This document shows positions 6,803-14,100 of a DNA stretch of 14,758 nucleotides, piece after piece (position 1 is the first letter of the stretch; every line of letters starts with the position of its first letter). Location: contig DBMM01000038.1 in NCBI GenBank assembly GCA_002298925.1, positions 1 through 14,758 on the forward strand, in the 5' to 3' direction. The notes under the pieces were generated by a model, which searched no databases, was not told the DNA's origin, and worked only from the letters and a program-made list of their open reading frames with translations. A program made the translations under genes and the position numbers. The DNA comes from Geobacter sp. UBA698. Its GTDB lineage: Bacteria; Desulfobacterota; Desulfuromonadia; Geobacterales; Pseudopelobacteraceae.

Positions 6803-9181
6803 ATGAATCCACTCATCACAAGAGCTCTCTTCTATCTGATATTCCTGTTGATGGCCGCTTGCAGCGACGACCATGTTCAAACCGGTTCCGTCAGCACCAA
6901 TGCGGTACAGTTCGATCCAGCCAAGAGCATCATACCGCTGCCGAACATCCTGGCAACCGCCACTGCCAATGATCCGCTGACCAAGTACACGGTCGATTCC
7001 GCCGGCAATGCGGTTGCACGCCCGGCAAACACCCCCATGACGCCACCGGAAGCGCTGGCCTACGTCAACCATTACGAAATGGGGGATACCAACGCGGTGG
7101 CGGGCCTGAATGCTCCGATCTACATCCGTGTTTCCGCGCCGGTGACCGCTTCAACCGTAACAGCCGCAAACATCAAGGTATTTCAACTGACGCCTGATGC
7201 TGCCGGGACCGAGAATGCGCCGCTCGGCTTTACCGACATCTCGGCGACGTTCACCTTTCAGTATGCGGCCGGCAGTACCGATATCTTCCTCTTCCCGAAT
7301 TTCCCCCTGCTACCTGGAACACGCTATCTCTATGTGGTGACCAGCGGCGTCCTGGATGCTGCAACGGGCAAGCCGGTCTGCAGTTCGACCTATTTCGATG
7401 CGCTCAAATCGCCCATTCCCCTTATGGGAGCGTTGGCCCCCCTTGAACCGATCCGTGCCAACAAGCTCAGCGGAACCAACATTCTCCTCTCCGGCTATGC
7501 AAAGGTCATGGATGATATGATTGCCGCCTCGGCAACAACCAGGATCACCAGTCGCAACGATATCGCCCTGCTCGGGCGCTTCATCACAACCGGCGCTGGC
7601 TTTATCGCCAGCGATGCAACCAACCCGGCCACCCGAATCCCCATGGAATCCGCTCTGCGCTCCTTTGCAGCCGGTGCAGACCTGGGCGGACTCCCGGGCA
7701 AGAGCTGGGCCAACGCGGTAAACGGCGCAACAACCATCCCGGCAGCGGCCTTCTGGAGCGGCGCCGGACTCACTGGCGCTCCGCCGGCATCACTTGCCAA
7801 TGTCGTAACCGGAACCATAAACAGTGCCGAACTCTCCATTGACCCGGTAGTTGCAAAGGCCAACGCAGCAACCATTGACCTCACTGCCGTAACCGGAGCC
7901 TACAATCCCGCTGCCGGAGTGATACAGGCTTTCCGCAGCGGAGCCAGCCTGACCGGTTTCTACCACACCACAAAAACCATACCATTCGTCTATCTCGTCC
8001 CGGCCACCTCCAATGGGAAGGCGATAATATTCCAGCATTCCATCACCAGGCAGAAAGAGGATGTATTAGCCATTGCCGGAGCACTTACCGGCGCCGGCTA
8101 TGCCGTCGTGGCCATCGACCTGCCACTGCACAACTCACTGGCAATCCCGGGCCATACCACCGGCGATCAATGGGGAGAGGACTTCATCGCCCTCGGCGCC
8201 CCGCTGGCAACCCGCTCCAACATCCAGCAGGGCGCATTCAATCTCAACCGCCTGGAACTGACCCTCAAAACCGGCGGGTTTGTGGCAGCCGGCATCAGCG
8301 CTGCTCCGCCGACCGAAATCAAATTTGTCGGCTTCAGCCTCGGCTCGATTGTCGGCGCCTACTACCTGGCCGGCAACACCACCCTGTCAACAAGCGGTGT
8401 CCCCTACAGCCAGACAAGCCTGAACAGCGACATGAAAGGCTTCCTCAGCGTTCCCGGTGCGCGCACCGCCTACCTGATCCAGAACAGCCCGTCATTCGGC
8501 CCGGGTGTCAATGCGGGTCTGGCAGCCAAAGGGATTGTTAACGGTTCACCCACCTATCACCAGTTCTTCCAGGTTACCCAGAGCGTAATTGATCCGGCGG
8601 ATGCGGCCTCCCTGACAACCCCGCTGGCAGCGGGCCTCCCGTCACGGTTATCCGGGCGGATTGCCATCCAGGAAGCCACCAGCACGACCTATGCCAGTGA
8701 CGGCATCACCCCGACCAACGGAGACAGGACCATCACCAACCCCTATACCCGCTACCTCGGCAATGCTCTGGGCGGCCGGGAGGTACTCGGCGCAGCGGGA
8801 GCAGCAGTCGCCCCCGGGTTCAAACAGCTCGGCTATGGCGGCGCCGCCACACCGCGCATTCCGGCAAATTTCATGTATACCGTAATTTCCGGGGCTTTGT
8901 CGCCAAAGGTTGATTTTGCCGCGACCTCCGCCACAGCCACGACACCCGTTGAGGGTTACTTCCAGTTTGACCAGAGCGGAGTCAGTCACGGATTCCTGCT
9001 GGATCCAACCGGCTCTGCCACTGCAACCGGCTTGGGACAAAAGCAGATGGTTTATTTCCTCTCGGCCGGAATAGATGTTGACCCGACAAGCGCTTCACTG
9101 GCAAAATCTCTCGCAAAAGCAGTGTCCGGCGTTTCATATGAAGTTGTTGCACCGTACTCGATGAGAATATTCGGGTATTGA
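6803..9181 (+). CDS. Lipoprotein lipase/lysophospholipase, VolA-like (bacterial virulence factor lipase family)
   Basis: Predicted outer-membrane lipoprotein of the alpha/beta-hydrolase fold that would release fatty acids from lipids at the cell surface. 792 residues from the ATG at 6803; GAGGT at 6792-6796 supports this start over a TTG at 6788. A lipoprotein signal ends in LMAAC with Cys20 as the lipidated residue, and Ser (not Asp) at +2 favours outer-membrane sorting. FDPAKSIIPLPN at 37-48 resembles the start of the 'bacterial virulence factor lipase N-terminal' domain. The hydrolase part begins near KAIIFQHS (about residue 410); the nucleophile is Ser512 in GFSLG, and His729 in the VSHGFLL segment is the likely catalytic His. 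The acid residue is not assigned. Vibrio cholerae VolA, a surface lysophospholipase lipoprotein, is likewise encoded next to fadL and feeds fatty acids to it. Substrate here is inferred, not shown. Confidence 0.82.
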   Translation: MNPLITRALFYLIFLLMAACSDDHVQTGSVSTNAVQFDPAKSIIPLPNILATATANDPLTKYTVDSAGNAVARPANTPMTPPEALAYVNHYEMGDTNAVAGLNAPIYIRVSAPVTASTVTAANIKVFQLTPDAAGTENAPLGFTDISATFTFQYAAGSTDIFLFPNFPLLPGTRYLYVVTSGVLDAATGKPVCSSTYFDALKSPIPLMGALAPLEPIRANKLSGTNILLSGYAKVMDDMIAASATTRITSRNDIALLGRFITTGAGFIASDATNPATRIPMESALRSFAAGADLGGLPGKSWANAVNGATTIPAAAFWSGAGLTGAPPASLANVVTGTINSAELSIDPVVAKANAATIDLTAVTGAYNPAAGVIQAFRSGASLTGFYHTTKTIPFVYLVPATSNGKAIIFQHSITRQKEDVLAIAGALTGAGYAVVAIDLPLHNSLAIPGHTTGDQWGEDFIALGAPLATRSNIQQGAFNLNRLELTLKTGGFVAAGISAAPPTEIKFVGFSLGSIVGAYYLAGNTTLSTSGVPYSQTSLNSDMKGFLSVPGARTAYLIQNSPSFGPGVNAGLAAKGIVNGSPTYHQFFQVTQSVIDPADAASLTTPLAAGLPSRLSGRIAIQEATSTTYASDGITPTNGDRTITNPYTRYLGNALGGREVLGAAGAAVAPGFKQLGYGGAATPRIPANFMYTVISGALSPKVDFAATSATATTPVEGYFQFDQSGVSHGFLLDPTGSATATGLGQKQMVYFLSAGIDVDPTSASLAKSLAKAVSGVSYEVVAPYSMRIFGY

Positions 9182-9195
9182 TATTTCAGCAGCCG

Positions 9196-9232
9196 ATCGG
9201 GGTATCCCTGAATGGATACCCCGATTTTTTTT
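9196..9232 (+). terminator. Intrinsic terminator after the lipase gene
   Basis: Perfect 12-bp stem ATCGGGGTATCC (9196-9207) with GGATACCCCGAT (9214-9225), loop CTGAAT, followed by a run of eight T (9225-9232). It starts 14 nt after the lipase stop and closes the fadL-lipase transcription unit. Confidence 0.93.
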
Positions 9233-9280
9233 GTGAATATCAGCTGGTATCTTGTAACTTTTACTCTTTCGCAGCAAACC

Positions 9281-9351
9281 CCTCTAAATCTCCCCTTATC
9301 AGGGGAGACTTCAAGGCTTCCCCCCTGACAAGGGGGGGTTGGTTTTAGAGG
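9281..9351. repeat. MITE-like palindromic intergenic repeat
   Basis: Outer inverted repeat CCTCTAAA (9281-9288) and TTTAGAGG (9344-9351) encloses two hairpins: TCTCCCCT-TATC-AGGGGAGA (9289-9308) and CCCCCC-TGACAA-GGGGGG (9320-9337). The layout (short terminal inverted repeats, two internal stem-loops, no coding capacity) is that of small dispersed repeats common in Geobacter-like genomes. It lies just after a terminator, a usual place for such elements. Confidence 0.7.
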
Positions 9352-9502
9352 TCCATGGTACTGGTTAGAGTTCAATCACTCACCTTGTCTGGTTGACGCA
9401 GGTCGAAATTGAATCATGACGTAGCCTGTCAACAGTAGACACAACAAACTCACTTTTTTCCACAATCAAGACACATAATCCGGCTTCACAGGGGAGGAAG
9501 GC
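9352..9502. other. Leader region of the SCP2-like gene, promoter not resolved
   Basis: Contains GTTGAC (9392-9397) and GTCAAC (9428-9433) as a widely spaced inverted pair, and CATAAT (9474-9479), a 5-of-6 match to a -10 box but with no good -35 at 16-18 bp. A clear Shine-Dalgarno (GGGGAGG) ends 5 nt before the gene's ATG. Confidence 0.35.
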
Positions 9503-9808
9503 ATGCAGGCAGATATTTTCAGCACCCTACAGGACAGCTATCAGAAAGGGATATTCAGCTTGCCGACAGTATTTTACTTTTCGGTCGACGACATCAAAAA
9601 AACGCTGACCCTGGATAGTGAGGGCTGCCTGGTGCAGGACGGGAAAACCGTTGAGGACGCCGACTGCGTATGCAAGACCAGCACTGAAATGTTCAACAGA
9701 ATCTGGAATGAGGGCTACCGGCCGGGGGTCATGGATTTCATGGGAGGAAAAATCAAATCAAACGCACCGCAACTATTACAGCAGTTTCTGCAGGCGTTCG
9801 GCAAATAA
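9503..9808 (+). CDS. SCP2 sterol-binding/sterol-carrier domain protein, small
   Basis: 101-residue soluble protein that is essentially a single SCP2-type lipid-binding domain. The C-terminal half shows the family pattern: an ADCVCKTS strand, an EMFNRIWNEG helix and a VMDFMGGKIKSNAPQLLQQFLQAF ending in which FMGGKI corresponds to the usual 'fmsGKlki' segment. No signal peptide, so cytoplasmic. GGAGG at 9493-9497 supports the ATG at 9503. SCP2 domains bind hydrophobic ligands such as acyl-CoA or lipids, which would fit the neighbouring fatty-acid genes, but a terminator and repeat separate it from them, so shared function is inference. Ligand unknown. Confidence 0.8.
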   Translation: MQADIFSTLQDSYQKGIFSLPTVFYFSVDDIKKTLTLDSEGCLVQDGKTVEDADCVCKTSTEMFNRIWNEGYRPGVMDFMGGKIKSNAPQLLQQFLQAFGK

Positions 9809-9942
9809 AGAAAGTCAGGCACGCTTTCAGCAGCGGGCCTGCCGTCACCGACGGGGCGAAGAAAAGAACATCGTGGGAGTCAAATCTTGGGAAATCACTT
9901 TTTCACGGCTCAAATCTGACTTTTCAAGACCAGCCCCCGCTG

Positions 9943-9957
9943 CCTCTGTGCCCCCCG
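9943..9957. repeat. Degenerate copy of a CCTCTGTG-type short repeat
   Basis: CCTCTGTGCCCCCCG matches 13 of 15 bases of the sequence read on the minus strand at 12418-12432, and resembles the plus-strand copy at 12554-12568. It lies just upstream of the amidohydrolase remnant. Whether these are copies of one dispersed repeat is inference. Confidence 0.4.
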
Positions 9958-10000
9958 CAGCCTCAGTGAAAACCATTTTATTAGCAGCCGTCTATCTGCC

Positions 10001-10333
10001 ATGGTGACCGACCATGAACTGACCCGGAACATGAGCCAGTCAACGGTGATCATCGACATCCACTGCCACGCCGCCGGTATCGGCGCCGAAGGGAGCGGCT
10101 GCTTCGTCTCGGCGGCCATGCGCAAAAACTGGCGCTACAAGTATATGCCCATTGTGAATACCGGAGTCACCTCTCCCTGGTTCCACGCCTACCGCCTGTT
10201 ACCGCGCAGCCTAGGGAGAGCGCTCCGGGAGCAAAATCCCTGGGACCGGGATGTGGCCTTGAAGCGGGCCCTGGGGATGCCGGACGAGATCCTTACGAAC
10301 GCTGTCAGATTACTCAACATGCCAGCGAGCTAG
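10001..10333 (+). pseudogene. Amidohydrolase (amidohydrolase_2-like) remnant with the middle deleted
   Basis: Open frame of 110 codons (ATG at 10001, second ATG at 10031). It joins what looks like the N-terminus of a metal-dependent amidohydrolase (VIIDIHCHAAG with metal-ligand type His21 and His23, then NWRYKY) directly to what looks like its C-terminus (PIVNTGVTSPWFHAYRL, then NPWDRDVALKRALGMPDE). Full-length relatives are around 300 residues; here roughly the central two thirds, including the remaining metal ligands, are missing, with the joint near 10140-10150. The frame remains open across the joint. Neither ATG has a good ribosome-binding site. An inactive deletion remnant is the best explanation; an assembly collapse or a retained mini-protein cannot be excluded. 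Confidence 0.6.
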
Positions 10334-10482
10334 ACCATGAAAGCCACTGACACAGGCAAAAAAAACGAATTGATAACGCTTTCGAGCTTCGAAAACCAGA
10401 CACTGCTGTCTTTACCCCAAATCAGGCGCAGCATACCCGATATAAAGAATCCCATCTTATCAATCACACATTAACAGCCATG

Positions 10483-10505
10483 TAACACGCTGATATGTCG
10501 TGCTA
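10483..10505. promoter_or_regulatory. Imperfect inverted repeat upstream of the sigma-54 promoter
   Basis: TAACACG (10483-10489) and CGTGCTA (10499-10505) pair at 6 of 7 positions across 9 nt. It lies directly upstream of the -24/-12 element and might be an activator or repressor site. It is closer than usual for a sigma-54 enhancer, so the role is uncertain. Confidence 0.35.
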
Positions 10506-10521
10506 ATATCTTAAAACACTA

Positions 10522-10538
10522 TTGGCATCACTCCTGCA
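10522..10538 (+). promoter_or_regulatory. Sigma-54 (RpoN) -24/-12 promoter
   Basis: TTGGCATCACTCCTGCA: the -24 element TTGGCA (10522-10527) and the -12 element TGCA (10535-10538) have the invariant GG and GC dinucleotides exactly 12 bp apart, as in the consensus TTGGCAC-N5-TTGCA. The start would be near 10549, about 30 nt before the small-protein ATG. Confidence 0.7.
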
Positions 10539-10579
10539 ATCTTAAATAACAGTTAAACAATTCTCTGGAGGTAATTCAA

Positions 10580-10840
10580 ATGAAAAAAGTTCTGTCCACT
10601 ATCGTTGCTGCCCTGGTTGCTATGTCCTTCTCTGCTGTTGTATTCGCCGCTGACGCCACCAAAACTGACGTCAAGTCCGAAACAACCACAACTTCAACCA
10701 GCCCGGCCGGTGAAGTAAAAGTAGAGAAAAAAGAAGTAAAGAAAACCGTTAAGAAAAAGAAAGTTAAAAAAGCTAAAAAAGTAGAAGCTCCTGCCGAAAC
10801 CACGACTACAACGACTACTACTGCTCCTGCTGCCAAGTAA
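10580..10840 (+). CDS. Small secreted Lys/Thr-rich protein of unknown function
   Basis: 86 residues. GGAGG at 10567-10571, 8 nt before the ATG, fixes the start. Residues 1-23 form a classic signal peptide (MKK, hydrophobic core, cleavage at VFA|AD). The mature part of about 63 residues has no fold signature: a Thr/Ser segment (35-41), a strongly basic stretch with 15 lysines between 47 and 67, then a run of eight threonines (74-81) and an APAAK end. It is low-complexity, probably disordered and polycationic, and located in the periplasm or outside. It is a single-gene unit: sigma-54 promoter upstream, intrinsic terminator downstream. I do not recognise a characterised family; roles such as binding anionic cell-surface polymers or DNA are guesses. 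The codon runs (ACN repeats, AAA/AAG) are prone to length variation. Confidence 0.85.
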   Translation: MKKVLSTIVAALVAMSFSAVVFAADATKTDVKSETTTTSTSPAGEVKVEKKEVKKTVKKKKVKKAKKVEAPAETTTTTTTTAPAAK

Positions 10841-10865
10841 TTCAGAACCATAACATCAGTAAGGA

Positions 10866-10896
10866 AGCCGCATCTATAACAGGTGCGGCTTTTTTT
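10866..10896 (+). terminator. Intrinsic terminator after the small secreted protein
   Basis: Stem AGCCGCATCT (10866-10875) with AGGTGCGGCT (10881-10890), one G-U pair, loop ATAAC, followed by T's to 10896. It begins 25 nt after the stop codon. Confidence 0.9.
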
Positions 10897-10955
10897 ATTG
10901 CAGGTGCATATGGAACTTTTCTGCCAGGCCTGGACATCACTGACCGGCTGTAATT

Positions 10956-10991
10956 TAAAGCCCCCTCTCGGCAAGCCGGGAGGGGGCTTTA
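10956..10991. terminator. Long perfect hairpin between convergent genes, possible bidirectional terminator
   Basis: TAAAGCCCCCTC (10956-10967) pairs perfectly with GAGGGGGCTTTA (10980-10991), and the interior CGGC-AA-GCCG extends the palindrome to nearly its centre. It lies between the plus-strand small-protein gene and the end of the minus-strand RND-TolC frame. There is no long T-run on either side, so termination is plausible but not proven; it could instead be a palindromic repeat. Confidence 0.6.
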
Positions 10992-11061
10992 TGTGTCTGC
11001 ATAGGATACCAGGCAGGCTTAACACAGCGATTTTATGGACGATGAAGATAAGCATCAAAAA

Positions 11062-11089
11062 GTGGAGTCAAACCTACGCATTTGACAAA
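11062..11089. repeat. REP-like palindromic remnant
   Basis: GTGGAGTCAAACC followed by TACGCATTTGAC forms an inverted repeat GTCAAA (11067-11072) / TTTGAC (11081-11086). The GTGG-AGTCAAA start recurs near 9870-9883 as GTGGGAGTCAAAT. The form recalls REP elements linked to RAYT transposases, but no transposase is present here. The rest of 10992-11159 shows nothing else I can support. Confidence 0.3.
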
Positions 11090-11159
11090 ACCTAGATAAA
11101 CATCAAGAACAACGAATGTCCAACTAGTGCCAGGACCGGTCCCTTGACTGGAATTGGAA

Positions 11160-14100
11160 TTAACCGGACTTTTCCCCCAGCACCCCCATCACCCGGTCAA
11201 GAGTCACACGCGCCGCCAGGTAATCCCGCTTCGCCCTGGCCAGGTTACCGCGCGCCTGGAGAAGATTGAGTTCGGCATCCTCAACTTCCAGCCGGATCTT
11301 CACCCCCAGTTCGAACCCTTTTTCGGCCATGGATAGCAGCCGCTCCGCCTGGATCACCGTGCCGGACAGCGCCTTGACGATCTCGTCAGCTTCCCTGACG
11401 GTGTTAACCGCGTTGCGGATTTCCAGGGAGATCGACTCCGCCAGCTTCGCCTCGTCAATACCAAGACTCCGCCGATCGCTCTCGGCCTGGGCGACCTTCC
11501 CCCTGGTCTTCAAACCATCGAACACCGGAAACGAGAGATACACCCCGACGTTCCATGCCATCCCGTCGCCGCGCGCGTCGCCGGCCTCCAGTTGCCGCCA
11601 GCCGTATCCCCCCTTAAGATCGAGCCGCGGCTTGTCATCGGCGTTGGCTATCCTGATCAGTTCGTCAGAGATTTCCTTCCGCCGCCGCAGGTCCTCCAGT
11701 TCGGGCCGGCGTTTACGGGCCGCGGCCAGCGCCTCGTCATGGGAAGGGAGGGCACGGGAGGATATCTCCAGTGCGCCGACCGCGTCAACATCCTCTTCAA
11801 TTGCCAGGAGAAACCTGAGCCGATCCCTGGCAACCCTGATCTGGTTATCAGCGCGGATCACCTCGGGCCGGGCGTTCGCCACCGACACCGACGCTGCCAG
11901 GACATCATAATCGGTGGAGACTCCGGCCAGATGGCGCCGCCGCGCCTCGTCCAGATGACGCTCCTTCTGTTCGAGGTTCTGCTTGGCGATAGTGTCCAGT
12001 TCCCTGGCCAGGAGGATGTCATAGAACGCCACGGAGACTTCCCGGCGGGTATCCTGCCGGGAGAGGCGGAGACGTTCATCGGCCAGTTGATACCCCTTTT
12101 CGGCGGCGCGAATGGCGGCGCCGACCTTCCCCCAGGTGAAGAGCGCCTGGAAGAGGCCGACCTCCGCGGCATAGCTGTCCTGACGGGTCGGGATGAAGCC
12201 GCCTCCGATGGCCTTCTGGCTGTCGTCCTGCTGTCGCGCCGCGCTGCCGGTTATGGTGAGCTGCGGCAAGGCGGCCGAGCGCTCCTCCACATATTTTCCT
12301 TCCACCTGCCGGTAGAACTCTTTCGCCTTCCGGATATCATGGTTCCGGCCGTCGGCCAGTTCCAGGGCCTGGTCGAGGGTCAGGGTCCGCACCTCGGCTG
12401 CAAGAACGGATCTGCCCCAGAGGGCACAGAGGAGACAGAGGAAAAGTCCGGCAATCCTGTTGGCTTTGGATCCCCACCATTTCTTGATGGGAAATCCGGA
12501 CAACAGCGACGCCTTTCTCCCAGCCACGTCAGGGCCTTGCACTCCGGTCAGCCCCTCTGTGATCTCTGCGTCCCCTCCGGCAAAAGATGCTGATTTCTCC
12601 CGCCGCCACTTCCGCTTGAGCCATGCCGCCAGGTCGTCCATCAGGGTGTACATCACCGGCACCACCAGCAGGGTCAGGACGGTCGAGGTGATCAGCCCGC
12701 CGACCACGGCCCGGGCCATGGGGGCGCGCATCTCGGCCCCGGCGCCGATGGCGAGGAAGAGCGGCATCATGCCGAAGATCATCGCCAGGGTGGTCATGAT
12801 GATCGGTCGCAGCCGGGTCCGCCCCGCCTCGATCACCGCGTCGCGCCGCCCCAGGCCGTCCCGCCGCCGCAGCACCTTGGCGTAGTCCACCAGCAGGATG
12901 GCATTCTTGGTGACCAGCCCCATCAGCATGATCAGACCGATCAGCGACATGATGTTCACCGTGTCACCGGTCAGCTTCAGCATCCCGGCCATACCCACGA
13001 TGGAGAGCGGCAGCGACAGCATGATCGCCAGCGGCTCGAAGAACGACTCGAACTGGGCCGCCAGGATCAGGAAGACGAACACCACCGCCAGGAGCAGCGA
13101 TTCACCCATGTAGCCGAAGGATTCGGCCATGTCCTCGGCCTCGCCGGAGAGGTCGATGGAATAGCCGGGAGGCATGTTGATCCGTTTCGCCGCCGCCTCC
13201 ACCCGTTTGGCCGCCGTGCCGATGGGGAGGTTGTCCAGGTTGGCGCTGACCGTCACCTGGCGGGCCAGGTCGCGGCGGTTGATCTCCGTCGGGGAGGTGG
13301 CCACCACCGTGCTGGTGAGGCTGGAGAGCGGAATCAGCCGGACCCCGCCGCTGCCGTCGGGCACCGACACCTTCAGGTCCCCCACCTGGGAGGGGTTCTG
13401 GCGCAGCGCGGCCGGCAGGCGGACCCGCACGTCCACCGCGTCGCCATCCTCATCCTCGTAGGTGGAGATCGCCTCCCCACCCACCAGCCGGCCGACCGCA
13501 GCAACGATGTCGTTGGTGGTCACCCCGGCCGACAGGGCTTTGTCCCGGTCGACCCGCAGCCGGTACTCGGGGATATCGTTCTCCAGGGTCACCGCCAGGT
13601 CGACGATCCCCGGTACCTTGTAGAGTTCCTCCTTGAGCCGGCCACCCAGCTGCTTGAGGGTTGCCAGGTCATCCCCCTTGAGGTTCACGTTGAGCGTCTT
13701 CTGGGCGCCGCCGATCTGCCCGACCTCCTCGATGGAGAAGGTGATGCCGGCCACCCGCTGCAGCCGCTGCCGGACGTCACGCTGCAGCTCAAACTGGTTC
13801 TTCTTCCGCTGCGAGCGCTCCTTCAGCTTGATGTAGAGCAGTCCGTCGCGCACCGTGCCGCTGTCGCCGGCGCCGATGGTGGTGTAGGTGTGGTCGATCT
13901 CCCGGAAATCCTTCACCGCCGCCAGCACCGCCGCCATCCGGTCCTCGGTCTCGGCCATGGAAGCGTCGGGAGCGGTCTTGAAGGAGATCTGGAACTCCCC
14001 CTTGTCATAGAGGGCCATGAAGGAGGATTCCAGTGTGCCGAAAATCATGATCCCCAGCACGAAGGAAGCCAGCGCCAGCGCCATCACCGTCTTGCGGTTG

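Noticed and set aside
9417..9432. TGAC-N7-GTCAA as a third operator copy before the SCP2 gene
   Set aside because: Spacing is 7 rather than 6 and the centre does not match the ATGMGC core; too weak to call.
10337..10474. 45-residue plus-strand small ORF starting MKATDTGKK
   Set aside because: No Shine-Dalgarno sequence, no recognisable feature, and it sits directly behind the amidohydrolase remnant; probably chance.
10576..11058. 160-residue minus-strand frame with Val and Phe/Thr runs
   Set aside because: It is the reverse complement of the small secreted protein's low-complexity codons plus a terminator; not a gene.
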